Assembly (NCBI GenBank): GCA_902806595.1
Contig: CADCXC010000003.1
Coordinates: 496,001-560,000, forward strand
Reading direction: 5' to 3'
Source: Pyrenopolyporus hunteri
Taxonomy: Eukaryota; Ascomycota; Sordariomycetes; Xylariales; Hypoxylaceae
Length of the DNA stretch: 64,000 nt
Part shown: piece after piece, positions 12,819 to 25,803 of the stretch
Layout of the letters: the number at the start of each line of letters is the position of its first letter
Position numbering within the stretch: position 1 is the stretch's first letter
Made by a program: the position numbers and the translations under genes
Notes under the pieces: generated by a model
Seen by the model: the letters and a program-made list of their open reading frames with translations, nothing else
Told to the model about the DNA's origin: nothing
Databases searched by the model: none

Positions 12819-15800
12819 CTTGTAAAAGACTGATGTATGATCATGCTACGCAAGAGACAAGTCTTATTGCTAGTCTGGGGACCCCCTTTTTAAAAGAGGT
12901 AGGTGAAGATGGAGATAAGAGTATGATACCTTAAGTAATACTACTCTCGATTTTTATCAGTCATGAAGTTGATTCATGCAGGTGCTATGCAACAAGAATC
13001 CTGTAAACCCGCCCTAGTTATAGGAGGGGGTGAGGTATATATATGAATTCAGTAGGCTAACTAAGCTGAGTCCTACCGGTACACCGTGTGAGACTCTCTT
13101 ATGGGAGAAAAGCATTCCCCGCGTGATCTACTACTTCTGCTTAGGCACTTAAGACGGCGAGGTAACGGAAGACAAGACTAGCCAGGCAAGAAGCTTATCA
13201 GAAGAATCCCTGGAAGGCCACCACCTGCGGCGGCTCTTCCAGGGCCAGGGGTAGGAGGGCAAACGCGAATATACAAGCACAGGGCGTCTATTCATCCGTT
13301 TAATCGATCGACCGCATGTATTCACGTCCTTGGCCGATTAGTTTCCGCTTTCGGCTATTCTTCCTTGAGTATATTGACATAGTCTTAGAAAAAGACGCTT
13401 CTCGGGGAATATTGCTCCTTCCGCTGCCCAGGAAGGCTTATTATCCAGCGAGTCAGACGAAAAGTGAGAGACCCCCATATACCGCGCGCTAGACTAGGGT
13501 GACAGTGTTGCGCTTACGATCTGTCTGCATTCTCCGTCTCTGCCACGAAGGTTGGCTTGAGATGTGCGTATGTGGCACGTAATGGACCCATCCCCTGGAG
13601 TGCAAGCATGAAACTAGCCGATAAGATTTGTATGGCACCGAGAACTAATATATTCTCTTGGTCGTAGGTGTGCGTCGTACAACTGTAGGTATCTGCTGCG
13701 ACGAAAAAGCTTGAATTGCATGATAATCCTGTCTAATACGAAGGATCGTGATCTGACGAGAATGTCTACGTACTTCCCCAAAGGGGATGGTCAGTTGTAT
13801 AGCCCGGGGTCCCTGAGCCAGGCGATAGGCGAACTGGCGGGCAGGCGGCAGGCAAAAGAAATAAGAAATGATAAACAGTTAGGCTGTGTCGAGCAATACG
13901 GGATAGTAACTAGTGGGAAAGGCGCAACTACAGCCAGACCTGTTGTGAGGCCTTAGTTATGCCTACTTACCTAGGTAGGTACCTACCTGAATATCTCCTT
14001 CACGCGTGATGGTAACCTTAACTTGACTAGATATTTAAGAATCTCACTGTCTACCTAGGTACCTAATCTATCAGGTAAGGAGGTATACGGAAAATGAACC
14101 TCACTGGGCTCCGGGACGGGGTTCGATTTCCCGTGACCGATTTATTTCGTAAAACTGAGCTCATCACTAGCCTTTAGAGTGGCTAATAGGTATCTAAGTG
14201 GTATACTGCACGGACAGATTCTACGAGATGTCGGAGCCGATAATGAATGCTGTTTTAGATAACTGGTACTGGTGCTATGAAATCGCGTAAGCGCCATGAA
14301 CCCGTTTAAGAAGCATGGTGACATTTTGGCTTCTGGGTATAGACTAAGATCAGCAATGTCGGGAAAGCGGACAGGCGTATGGGTGTTTCATCGAGAGCAA
14401 ATTGCCCAGCTATAAGGACGTCCCAGGGTTGGGATGCTGATTTCATGGACGGATCTTATTCCGTCGAGATAAAAGACGTGCCCATTTCAAATAGGGGAAT
14501 AGAAGCGGTAACGTGCTACGTACCTAGGTACCTTACCTAGGGGCGTACATACCTAGGTACCTGTAGTACGCCTGGTGCTCGTGTCACCATCGCGTAAATT
14601 GGCCAGGTACCTAAAGATAGGACTTTTGCGATACGTACATGTTCCTCAGCGTTTGTATGTAGGTACCTACCTACCTACCTAGGTACCTATATACGTACCT
14701 AGATACCCTAAATATGGGTGCGTGTGTTCTGGTGAACCGCTCTCCGTCGACTTAGAAAGGCCGTGCCAAGCCACTCTTTATTTCTTCCCCTCTTACCTAG
14801 TCCTTGAAGGAATAAGCTAAATTCGACGCTCGGAGTCGGACATTGACAATGTTTGTATGTATATAGACGTAAGAGGTCTGAGGCGCACTAATGGGGCGGT
14901 TTCCATACTCTGAGCTTGATGCACTGCTACTACAAGGGTTGTGCATTTTTTTTTCTTAGCTGACCACATACCTGTTGACTTTGGTCAAAGATGACAGAAG
15001 GATTCGAAGAACCATAGTTCAATCTAGAGCCTCTTATGAAAACTTATCGCGACACCGGCTGTATGCTGATGAGCTCAGCGATGACTAACCCAGATACAAG
15101 ATCGAATTACTAAGTAGAAATGTCTAGGGGGTCGTTAAATGATTTCTTAGCGCGGGGCCCGTGGAAGATCCTCCCGGATCGGCCCGCTAGTAATTCTCGA
15201 CGTTACGTAGGTACTCACCCATGAGGTACCTACCTACCACCCTATACTAGGTACCTGGGTAGGTACGTAATCCAAACTGCTATAACCCGCGCAAAAGTCT
15301 AACTTACTAGGTCCTTGACAGTTTATTCCATAACTTACCAAGGTAGGTAGGTACCTATCCTACGTATACAAAGCTAAACCAGCCAGGGCCAGGGTTGACA
15401 ATATATAGGTACATGTACCTAGCTAGGTACCTACTTAGGTAAATAGGTACTCAAGTACCACGTAGGAATAAAAGGCGCGGAGAGCAAGGGTCTCACATGT
15501 CAGAATTAGAATACATACCAGGGTCATACCTCTACCTAGGTACCTAGGTACGGTGTGATTAAACAGTCCTACATCAGGCTTTAATCCTGATTGGTTCTGG
15601 TTATATGTATTTAGTACACATAAACTGCGTACCTCAAGCTACCTAGGTCAAGGTGGTATTCGTTTTTAAGTCCCGTTATAAGTAAAGTACAAACAGGCAC
15701 TTATATATTATATTTAGTCGTATATATGAACGTTGTTGTATAAGTCCGCGCCGTCGCATTAGGCAATTTGCCCCTCGTTTTACAAAGAACGGAATTGGTT

Positions 15801-16365
15801 TCTTATTTAACAATATTAACTACTATGCGCGGGATAATGGTAATTTACGTCGGCCATTATTTTACTCGCCTCCTGGTCGAACCATTTCTCGCCTAAGGCG
15901 TAGCTAGGACAGACGTCTAGGTGGTAATGGCTTAGCGACAACCGCGTTAAACGCTTGCGAAGTCCGTCTAGACGAGGATATACCTATACTTCACAAAATC
16001 AGGTTCTCATTCTTCATGTCTTTAAGCCCACCTAGCCTCAACGGTCGTATTTGATTGCCCGAGTGTAAGTTCCCCAATATATTTCAGTATCCCAGTCGTT
16101 GATCATGAGCTAGGTACTTTGATAGATACCCACCCTGTTCTATTTGACTCAAAAGTGACTACATGCGTGACTACCTATGTGAAAAAGAGAAGTCATGAAG
16201 ACATATATGCAAGCTTCATCCGTGTCTTAGCTACTCTCGACCCCCCATGTCGCTAGGTTGGTACTTTCTGGGTCGACTCGGCCAATGCTTCTTTGCATGC
16301 TTCGAACACGTCAAACCTAAGGGCAGGTCAGCTTGATCCTTACAAGTACGTAGCTATTGTCGATC
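12819..16365. other. 3.5 kb gene-free spacer between PKS and monooxygenase genes
   Basis: I find no gene. The PKS promoter must lie at its left edge, because the PKS start codon is at 12818 on the minus strand. The spacer has stretches of the AGGT/ACCT palindromic motif (13969-13990, 14516-14565, 14655-14706, 15205-15265, 15340-15362, 15405-15455, 15530-15552). It has no splice-consistent coding series and no tRNA. Confidence 0.5.
14516..15552. repeat. Cluster of palindromic AGGTACCT/CCTAGGTA motifs
   Basis: Repeated, interleaved copies of GGTACC, CCTAGG and tetranucleotide AGGT/ACCT runs, for example GTAGGTACCTACCTACC near 14658 and CCTAGGTACCTAGGTAC near 15536. Because the motif is self-complementary it reads the same on both strands. 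Similar clusters occur in other spacers of this window and are nearly absent from confident exons. Function unknown. Confidence 0.7.
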
Positions 16366-17957
16366 TCACTTATAGTCGTGCATGAGACGTTCGGAGAATG
16401 AAGTTGGAATATCTGATGTACACGTTAGCAAGTAATTTATACCGAAACCGACATCAAAATAGAAACCTAGCAGCCTAAACTTGAGACATACCAGAGTGTG
16501 GAGGGTCGGCATATCGTCGAACTCGGTCTTCTACCTCCTTTTCCTTGCCGAGGCGTACTCTAGATAGCGACTGAACTCTCGACGCGCGTAGTTTGCGTAC
16601 TTTTTCATATACGGTAAGAAGACCCGGCACATCTGTTGCTGATTCGCCACCACCGCCGAAGAGAGCACCTAAAGCCCCAGCGTCTTCGATGGCTTGGTTC
16701 GCTCCCTGTGCCCCAAATGGGAGCATCTATGTTATATCTTGCGTAAGCATACCGGATAGGGCAAGTAATTGGATCACAGAACGGATAAATAGAATACACA
16801 CCGGATGGGCAGCGTCTCCCACTAAGACGACTTTCCCTCGGTGCCAAGTTGGAAGTGGATCGTGGTAAGAAAGAGGCCAGTCAGTCACGTTGGGCGCCAC
16901 ACTATATTCGATGTTCAGATTAGGGGGTTGCCCGACTTTCGGTGTAAGACTAGCGGAGACTTACTTAATGATGTGAGTCAAGCTAGGATGGTAATGGCCG
17001 AATTCCGTTAGCATGAGGGCCTTCAGGTCTTGTTTAGTTGCGGTTAGCTCTCCTCTACCTCTACGAATACATTGTCTCATATCTCTCATAGCTTACCGGC
17101 GCCGTCTTTGTGAATGCTCTCGTGTATTCCTGCGAAGTTTTGAACCTGTCCTCTGAGTGGGTGTTAAAAATCGCTATCTCCATTGGTTGTGTAACGGAGA
17201 CTTACCCCCGACAAGTATACCACACCATATGTCGCTCTGTTTGGGCGGTTGTGTCTGCCAACACGCTGTTTCCCCTTCCTTTTACTTCCAGCAACTTACG
17301 AAAGTGTGGATCGTCCTGCAGGGTAGATGTCGGTATCATAAACCGGAAAGCACTCATTCCCGAAGGGGTAGACTTGGCCGCCTCCCGATCGCCTAGTACC
17401 ACAGCCCTCAGGACTGAATGCAGTCCGTCAGCACCAACGATTAGGTCAGCATAATGCTTTGTCCCATCCTCTAGTAGGACGAAGCCTTGTTCCGCGTCAG
17501 CCCCCACGACCCTGGACGATAACTGAAGGTCCAGAGTTGACGTCAGACGTAGAAGCTCGTTATGTGTGTCCACGCGGTGGACCGTGTAAAACGGCGCTCC
17601 AAACTCTTCGGAAGCGTTGCTCAGATCTGCGCGATGGAGAGGTTGAAGGGTAACACCATCTAGAACTTCGAAGCATTTCATGTCATCTGCCCTAGCCCTC
17701 GTGAAGTCGAAGCCAAGGCGAGATAGCACACGTTCTCCATTGGGAGTGACGAGAATCGCGGCGCCCACCTCAGCAGCAAAGCGAGACTTTTCCAAGACCT
17801 ATATTCCGTTGGCACCATTGATTAGAGGGAAAGTGGTGGATGTGGTGGATAGGCTATCACTTCACCCTACCTTTACAGAGTGGCCAGCCTGCTGTAGCGC
17901 AACTGCAGTGCAAAGACCGCTGATACCGGCGCCAACGACAATCACCTGGAGAGGCAT
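16366..17957 (-). CDS. FAD-dependent monooxygenase (salicylate hydroxylase-like), 393 aa
   Basis: Class A flavoprotein monooxygenase rebuilt from seven exons: 17957-17871, 17798-17206, 17152-17097, 17028-16965, 16901-16802, 16726-16492, 16412-16366. All six introns (53-79 nt) are GT-AG and phases close to 1182 nt. The N-terminus has the Rossmann motif GAGISG (residues 9-14). LIVGADGLHSVLR (about 148-160) is the DG motif, and VVLVGDAAHP (about 291-300) continues across an intron into MLPFGAQGANQAIEDAG, the GD motif. The C-terminus DIPTSFSERLMHDYK fits the family. Nothing is broken. It is transcribed in the same direction as the PKS and is the nearest gene to it. Members of this family hydroxylate, decarboxylate-hydroxylate or dearomatise phenolic polyketides (for example TropB and SorC), so it plausibly acts on the PKS product (inference). 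Confidence 0.93.
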
Positions 17958-20900
17958 TCTGAGGTATCCTGAAGAGGTCTTCGGTATCTGATTAGTGATA
18001 GAAGAGATAAGTTGATATGCTAGTGCTAGTATTATTGTGAATTCAGTGTCGCTCCCAATCTAGCTTATAATTACAGAGTCACCTCACTAAGATACAGGTA
18101 GATGGGTACGTTCTCTAGTTTAGAGCGTCATGATATTTAACGAGCAGAACTACTATAGGTACCTAATGGTGTAGACATGATCTTGTCCATAAATCGTATC
18201 ATGCCATCCCGGAACTCTCCTCGGTCACTTTGCTGTAATGTAGGTATTTAATATCTTACGGTAATACGACTGGGACGAAGGATTTTTATTCCGTTCACCC
18301 CTGGAATGGGCCGGGAAAATATTTCACGATGACAAAGAGGGGGGGATATGGAACACTTGGGTACCTAGGCCAAATGATAGGTGAGCGTGAGCAAGCTTGA
18401 GTCTGCATATCCTATTCGCTTGTACGACCATCCTATAAGCTTACTATAGTTGATTCGCTGACCCTGTGTAACATAATGACTGTTCCATTATCGCATTGAT
18501 TTTCCTTCTTACAACTATCGCTAGAGATTGGGTGAGCTATGAGTTCCGTTGAATAAGATAACATTGGCTCGTTGTTCCAGCCGGAGTGAGATAAGAAATA
18601 TACGAGGGCGGTCGATTGGTGCATAACTACCTGCATACCTAGGGTACCATTCGATTGGCGTTCCTGGTACTCTGCGAAGAAAAGGGGTTAGGGTCAACAA
18701 TACATGTAGGGGGTTTCTAAAATATCTATAGGCAAATGTGTGCCATAGTAACCTACATACTGTGTTATGGACTATCAATTCGGTATCTATAGAGAGAGCC
18801 TCTGTGTTGGGTTAGGGAGCAGCCTCCACGCATGTTCTGATTTGACCAACCCGCCGGTTAAGGTGCTGACGTGGGACATCGATATGGTGGGTAATGTTGC
18901 CTACACCGCCGCCGCCGCCACTACCACCACGGACCAGACGTGATCTAGACCAAGAGGAACGCTCCCATAGGTCAGGCACAGCTGCGGCGATTTGAAATCT
19001 CTGCAGGATCACGAATCCGATAGTATCTTCCTTTTTATTGCCTATTGGCCTAAGTATTTCGCTTAAGACCCCGGGGATTAACAGCTCCGTATGTAAGGAA
19101 TCAACCCCAGAGCGATCCCATGGGGGAGGCGCATGTTTGTGGTAAGTAAAGAAATGCATCGATCTTTGGCACCGTGAATACCGCATAAGACAGTTCTGGT
19201 TGATTAGGCAAGCTACGTAAAGGCCAATTTGTAGGATGAGACAGCCAGTAACTTTCTAATTCGGTTGTTAGAAGATCCTGTTTCCAGCAACAGGGATTAG
19301 TGCGGCGTCGAGAGTACGTATGTGTTGCTTACGCACACACGTTCGCTGCCTACCTACCTATCCATCCATCTACCTGCCTTAGATAGCTAACTAGTGTACC
19401 CAAGGCAAAAATACGCTCTCCGGGGACTAGACAACTACACGCATTAGATCAGACTGCTGACAACGCCGACAATATACCCGCTACTTACCAAGAGCGGCGA
19501 GCGCCGACGTCTCAAAAGGAAGCTCGTAATCTAAGCGATTAGCCGTTAAAACTTCGACGACCACATAAGTAGATTGCGTGCTTACCTGAACGAACATACG
19601 TATGTATTAACGCCCTCTTACATCTTAGGTGGGGAGGGACGCACGTGCGAAACACATCAAATTGGCCAAAGAGGGCTAAGCTCGCATTGGGATTGCCATC
19701 TGGGGAAGATAACCTGGAAAGACGTCTCTGAATCCATGCCCAGGACGACAACTAAACTTGGCAGATTCCGAGATACACTGCAGGGATTCTTGCCGCCTCC
19801 CTGCGTTTAGCCCCGGGCGGGTGGGCGATGAGTAGACTGCCAGGTATGTAGGTAAGAGCTCTCAGCCTCTTGGATGTCACCAAGCTAACGCCTCCTCCCA
19901 CATACACTCCCGAAGCGATCGCTTATGCTGTAAGCACAATGACCTCAAGGAACTAACTGGACTAAGCAGGGGTCCTCCCCCTAAGCACCTAAACCTGGGT
20001 CAGCGGCAGGAATCACATGCGGAGCGTAGCCGGTGCCCTTAAAGTGCTTAGCGGGACGTCTCTATGTAAGCCGCGATTGGTAATTTAACGAAGGATTTCC
20101 AGAGGGGACAATTGCCCATTAGTAGAGATGATCGCGCGGAGAAAAGGGTTATCGTAGCTGGTACAGCGGCAACTCGGGAATCACAATATGATCATGATGC
20201 GTTAGGTCCTCATCTGATTCGTTACTTCGACCATGGAGCCCGAGTCTTCTACGCTAAGCCGGAGGCACACAACAAGACACCGGTTGATAATATATGCGTC
20301 AGCAGCGTAGGTATAATTTTGATTCCACGTCGAATGCGAAGGAAGCCGCCCGTTTCCGATAACGGTCGTCTATGCTTGTAGATCCATCAAAAGAAAAGCG
20401 CGGATATGAACACATAAATTACTATTTTCCCTGCTGGATACCTACCTACGTTCCTAGGTAGGGTAGCTAACGTCAAGTATACGATTACAACATTTCAAAT
20501 AACTAAGGCATCTACTCCTATTTCGAGGTGGGCGAAGAGTAGACCAATAGAATTTAGAAGCTTCAAATAAGTCTTAGTTATTCGTAACGATTAAGAATTA
20601 TTTCTTGCGGATACTTACCTATAATCAACGAACAATTATGATCACTCGGGTAGGTACTCAACATAACTACCGGTTAATAGATAAAAAGCGGCCAAGTAAG
20701 TGGTATGAAAATCTACGAAGGCGTATACAATACCATATCAACAATCCTAGCTTAAACACAGTGCGGGCTATCATTTCATCCACCCCGACCTATTTGATCT
20801 ATGGCTCATAAGGCGCATAGGCACACCCTACCCAGGTAGGTTTATAACTACACTAATAATGCTATAAGCCTTATACGGCAAAGATGTACTTTAACTATGG

Positions 20901-23342
20901 CCGAACCTCTAAGTCCGATCTCCTTAGCCAGCCCTCAGCCCTATTGTAATAGCCGCTGTAGCACTCACATTAACATCCCAAACGTGTGTTCCACCCTTGT
21001 CATATGCATGCACAGGTGAAGTCGGTCACATGTTTTGGTTGCACGCTTTCTAGTGTAACTACAAGCTTATTGCGTCTTTGGCAAAGGTAGCTGGGTACCT
21101 ACCTATCTATCGAAACAACTGTTAGCTTGAGCCTTGCGTGCACGATCCTAGGATATATGTATTTGAAATTCAGTTCATGTGGAGTTATTCTCCACCGTAA
21201 AGATTCCAAATGAGAGGAAACAGGGAATAGAGAACAGAGTGGAACTGAGCGTTGATAAAGGGTTAGGGATTGGCATTATAATTTTACTCGAGAATCAAGT
21301 ATATCCAAACATTCATAAATGTTGCATACAATCTACGTGTAACCTCGCGTCTTCGACCAATTCCTTCAACTAAACAGTGCCCTACGCTCATGTGCGGTAC
21401 CTTTGCACCATACACATAGCTACCTACCACCCATGTAGCAGAGCTCTAGGCTAGGCCTAATGAAAAGTAATAACTTCACCGTTCACCATCGGTCGGACGA
21501 ATACGCGTCAAGCAACCCCGACTCTATTCGCTTGTCTTACATGGGGAAACGACTTGGCTCCGAGACTTGTCAGAGTAAGCTTATCCGAATCCTTGGACCA
21601 TAATACATATGTTATGACATTAGAGTTATCTTAGGTTCGTCAAGGCCCCCATTACGTGATCCCACATGCCGCATAGCCCACGACGAACCCCACGCCCATC
21701 TCGGGCCCTGAGAGCCCCTTGCTTACGGAAACCTTGCGGAGACGCGATATTCTCCCTAGGTGGGTACTAGGTAGGTAGGTATTGCGCAAATCATTGCTTT
21801 ATTACGTGTTTGCGTATTTGCGTTCCGAAACCTTTACAAGGATATCTTCTTCACGTTCGACGACCTCTCGTCTATTCGCTCGCCGGATGGGAGCTGTGAC
21901 ACAGATAGCAAAGTGCCGATCGTCTCACCGTGACATGCAAGCCTACTCCATCCTTTCAATTTCATCTACCGCATCCTTCTCACCACTAATGCATGTCCCG
22001 TTCGGAAATTCTGCTTAAATCGGTATCTATGTAAGCCACCTCGTATCTCGTTTTTCTAAAATTTCGAAGTCGTTGGCGTGACGGCTATCAATTCCGAGCT
22101 TTGATATCGGTTGCTTATAACCTGTGTAACCCCAATGATATCGCAACCACCAACAAGCGAGCAAAAGGATGTCCAACGCATTCGCCAATTTCACCCGTAC
22201 AGGAAATGAGTTGCTCTTTGCTCCTGCATACGAGGCTGTAAACGATAAGCTCGCCCCCCCAATGCATCATCGCCTTCGTCCATGCTTCTAAGGGGTACTT
22301 ATTAGTAAAATCGTACGATGTCGATCCGAGTTAGAGGCACTGCTTTTCTTAAACGCGGGAAAAGTATTGTACAGTGCGTTCCTCCCCACGATTAATAAAT
22401 TGAACCCTAACTGGGAATCCTTTACGTGGTCCAATAGTAACGAGTCGGGACCGAAACCCCCAAACATGCCGGATTAGAAAGAGTTACCCTATCTATAGCA
22501 TATGCCATATGCCTTATGCTTTTGAGGATACTATCGCATTCGTATAGTTGCCCATCAAGGATCTCCTTTAATTGAAAATCGTTGTCTACCTACCTAAGGT
22601 GCATACTCAGGTGTCACCCATTCAGCGAGTTGGTTGATGGTAAGCTACGGATCGCAGGACACATCGTGCCTAGGTATCTAGGAGACATTGTAAGAGATAA
22701 AGAAAGCAGTTGCTAGGTGTAGATCATAGATACTTGCACTTACGGTGAAAAAACTGGTGTCTTTCTCGCCAAATATTGCCCTTATCAAAGGGGTGAATCA
22801 ACGTAAAATCAATAGGTACTGAGGGGAAAGCTGCTGAAATTAGCTTAATACATGAAACTATTTACGCTGGCTTAACATAAACTGTATTGCAAATATATAT
22901 CGCCGTAAATACCTACTCACTACGAAGGCTAGGTATTACAAGACTATGAATAATCGTAAATGAAGTTGGTTGTCGCCAGTCATGCGCTTATGATATGTTT
23001 GCATATGAATATTATGGTAGGTATTAGTGTAGAAACGTCAGAAGGTTGAGGTTTGGAAGGGCAAACCTGGAGAATTTCGTAACACATCTGTCGTTTGTAT
23101 CGCCGAAAGATATGGCAACCGGCAACGATTCCACCTATTTGAACTGGTCCAATTCGTCGAATGTGTAATAGGGGGGTCCTGGTTATAAGCTTAGATGTTC
23201 ATCAAGTACTGTACTTCCAGGATCTATCGCCGTGTGAAGGCAGTCCTTTAGCCCCTTAATTTAGCATATATCACATTGAATATAATGGAAGATTTATAAC
23301 TGTGTAGGCATATTCAAAAATCGGTTCACCATTGTGCGATAC
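17958..23342. other. 5.4 kb gene-poor region
   Basis: No gene can be supported. Open frames near 18812-19186 (minus) and 20112-20381 (plus) are unrecognisable. There is a GCC/ACC-type microsatellite around 18905-18932, scattered AGGTACCT motifs (for example 18158, 20440-20460, 21090-21110, 21765-21780) and many stops in every frame. This may be decayed mobile DNA. Confidence 0.45.
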
Positions 23343-24428
23343 TCATTCGGTGCTCTCTTTGAAAAACTCATCCAGAATCCAATACAGCATCTCGAGCAAG
23401 GAGGGCTTGTAATCATCACCCTCAGCGAAATTGCCACCAGCTGAGCCCGTATCAAACTCTGTCCTCCCGCTTCCGGAGACCTCATCGAATATCTTGAAAT
23501 CGATTGCTTCTCTCCGCCCGAAGAATTCTTCCATTACCTTGTCTCTCCGCTTGGTAAACCCCGTAGGTAAAGGCTCCCCCTCCTCAGGCGAATCGTAAAC
23601 CAGAAGCAACATCTCCACTAGTGCTTCAAAGTCCGGCCTTCTCAGTTCATACCTCTGCAATGGTGCCCGATATAACCCCTCCTCCTGTATCATGTTCTTG
23701 GCAACCCCCAGTAGATTCTCCCTCTTCATAGTATGGTCCGCCCAGTCAGGCAACAGTTGGTACATGAAATCCACCACATCGTGGAAAAGCTCATCCCCCA
23801 CCTCATCCCGATTCGTCAGTGCATTATCCGGACAGTACGCCTCGTTTGAAATACCGTCGTAGAATCTCTTTGCGCGCTCAGCAGCGTCCGCCCGCCACAC
23901 ACTCTCATCATACCCCGGCGGATCCGACTCCAGCTGAACGGCTAGGCCCTGAAACAGCAGCCGCCTATGGTCTCCTGCTGTGCGTGCGCGTGTGTGGCCC
24001 CCTCCATAGCCGCCGATCGTTCTGCGTGCTCTATCGTTATGCGCCATGAGAACGGCCCGTAGAAGGCCGCTGCGGGTAAGGTAAGTATTCTCGCCTTCTT
24101 GCCGTGTCCCCTCCTCCGGCATGAAGGGGTACCGCGACAGGTAGACGAGCATGCGGAATAGAACGGGTGCGGCTCTCCCCACGATGGGCGGGCCAGTGGG
24201 CGCTGGGAAGAAGGAGGCGAGAAGGCTTTTAAATGAGGCTTCGGATAGAGCAGGCTCGCCATTATGGACAGTGCAATACTTGTCGATGCGCGCGAGCTTG
24301 GCCGGCGTGATGTTCAAGTCATGTCCCGCGGTCTCGTCGAAACGCGCGACAAAGGCCGCGGCCGAGAGCTCATTGCCCGCCGCCCACTTATTGAGCCACA
24401 TCTCCGGCGGGTGCCACATTTTCCCCAT
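23343..24428 (-). CDS. Hypothetical protein, 361 aa, weak RTC5/TLDc N-terminal-like resemblance
   Basis: Single-exon ATG-initiated frame of 361 codons with clear coding composition. Residues about 45-175 resemble, by eye, the helical N-terminal part of fungal RTC5-type proteins: a KYC..HNGEPALSEASFKSLL block, a VLFRMLVYLSRYPFMP block, a LTRSGLLRAVLMAH block, then RRLLFQGLAV. The C-terminal half is helical and acidic and ends EMLYWILDEFFKES. I see no TLDc domain, no transmembrane segment and no signal peptide. The family link is from memory of pattern only and could be wrong; a fungal-specific protein of unknown function is the safe reading. There is no functional relation visible to its neighbours. 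Confidence 0.7.
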   Translation of the reverse strand: MGKMWHPPEMWLNKWAAGNELSAAAFVARFDETAGHDLNITPAKLARIDKYCTVHNGEPALSEASFKSLLASFFPAPTGPPIVGRAAPVLFRMLVYLSRYPFMPEEGTRQEGENTYLTRSGLLRAVLMAHNDRARRTIGGYGGGHTRARTAGDHRRLLFQGLAVQLESDPPGYDESVWRADAAERAKRFYDGISNEAYCPDNALTNRDEVGDELFHDVVDFMYQLLPDWADHTMKRENLLGVAKNMIQEEGLYRAPLQRYELRRPDFEALVEMLLLVYDSPEEGEPLPTGFTKRRDKVMEEFFGRREAIDFKIFDEVSGSGRTEFDTGSAGGNFAEGDDYKPSLLEMLYWILDEFFKESTE

Positions 24429-25332
24429 CTTGTAGTGGAGGAGAGGATTGTAGTATTAAGGATAGTTGTAGTACGACCGAACGACGTTAAAGATCGGGAT
24501 ACGATGTGGTCTCTTGGGTAATAGCTCTCTATTGACCTTGGTAAAGTAGAAGGTCGCGATCACGAGCTTCCCGGTGTAGGCATCCCGGATATACCTATCT
24601 CCGGTTTTCCAGGTGTAAATAGGTATGGGTGGCTGCGCCGCTGGCACCGCCTTAGACCAGGGACTTTCCCCCTTTTTCCCTTTTCTGCCGATCTATTACT
24701 CATACAATCCATATAGTGCCAGTACTCTGACACCTCTTGAACCGGAAGTACTTGATAACTGTGAGCATGAAATAATTTTTATACGGAATATGGAAGGAAG
24801 TGAGGATCCATTAAAGGTCTATTGCTATATTTCCTAAGTCGTGGAGAACTTCGCTAGTCGAGCAGGTATAAATACGTGGAGAGGCATACATTAAGAATAG
24901 CGAAGTATTACAGAGTGGTAACTGGCAATAGATTTCCCTATATGATTTATTTTGTGTGTTTGCAGAATAAGAAACTTCGGAGCTAAATGCTTCACAAATT
25001 CATAGGTGTTTTTCCATATTTTATGGGAGGATGATATTCCCAAATAATAGCGGGAATTTATTTCAACGCTTCCACGCCTCTCTTTTTAAGCACCGTAGGC
25101 TGGTGTCTTATGCAATAGGCTTCAATTCCGCCTTAGATTGCCTTCTAGATATCGTACGAAGGTTACTAGCATTGGTCTCACGGTTAGGCGCCTCACTAGA
25201 ATTTATTAGTGATATAGATTTGTAACTCTAACATCTAAAGTGATAACGCCGTGGTATGAATAAAAAACAAACATGTAACAATGACAGACTAGATACGGTT
25301 CCTTAGGCTGAAGTTTTTCAAGAAAAGGCCCG
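24429..25332. other. Intergenic, no firm gene
   Basis: A 63-codon open frame on the minus strand (24456-24647) lies just upstream of the 361-aa gene. It could be an upstream exon, but no matching splice pair was found. The rest is AT-leaning sequence without a coding signature. Confidence 0.4.
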
Positions 25333-25803
25333 CTACCGGTACACTCCCCTTCCACAATAGAAATTTACTACACTCGCGTGCCGTATCCCGATGGGTGCCA
25401 TGTTCAACTCCCTCCGCCGTGGGGAATCCAGGTTTTCGCGACGCCTCGCAACATCGAGAACTTCGTCAAGCTCATCCTTATCCCAGTATTGCCGAACCGT
25501 CAAGGCTCCCGGATTTCCGGGCATCTGTTCCCAGAGCGGGTCCATCCAAGCTGTAGCGTCCGCTTCGGTCTCGAATTGAAAGATTAAGCCGTTGTGCGGG
25601 TCGTGGAGATGTACCAGGTAAACAGTCGGCGGTAGCTGTAGACGTACGTATGGCTCGCCTCTAAGGTAAGTGCAGTGATCGTTGTAGGCCCTAATGAGCC
25701 TATAGTATGCTGCAGCTTTTGTAGAACTCTCGAACCGGATTTCCACCGCCTGGGGTTCACTTCTAATGTGTAAATACACGTAAATGCGCTCAGTATCGGC
25801 CAT
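25333..25803 (-). CDS. Hypothetical protein, 156 aa
   Basis: ATG-initiated intronless frame with even amino-acid composition. I recognise no family. It begins with a beta-rich stretch (IYVYLHIRSEPQAVEIRFES), followed by a Tyr/Arg-rich helix and VYLVHLHDPHNGLIFQFE. An acidic helix (DKDELDEVLDVARRRE) follows, and the tail is basic. There is no membrane segment. It is isolated between gene-poor spacers, so it may be an orphan or species-specific gene. Confidence 0.5.
   Translation of the reverse strand: MADTERIYVYLHIRSEPQAVEIRFESSTKAAAYYRLIRAYNDHCTYLRGEPYVRLQLPPTVYLVHLHDPHNGLIFQFETEADATAWMDPLWEQMPGNPGALTVRQYWDKDELDEVLDVARRRENLDSPRRRELNMAPIGIRHASVVNFYCGRGVYR

Noticed and set aside
14117..14133. 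tRNA-like T-arm (CGGGG, TTCGATT loop, TCCCG)
   Set aside because: The stem-loop has the right size, but no anticodon stem or D-arm pairs upstream and the best acceptor stem has two mismatches, so it is not a supportable tRNA.
18812..19186. 124-codon open frame on the minus strand with a glycine run
   Set aside because: The glycine run comes from a GCC-type microsatellite and the rest has no coherent protein character.
20112..20381. 89-codon open frame
   Set aside because: No family resemblance, no splice partners and a decayed-looking context.
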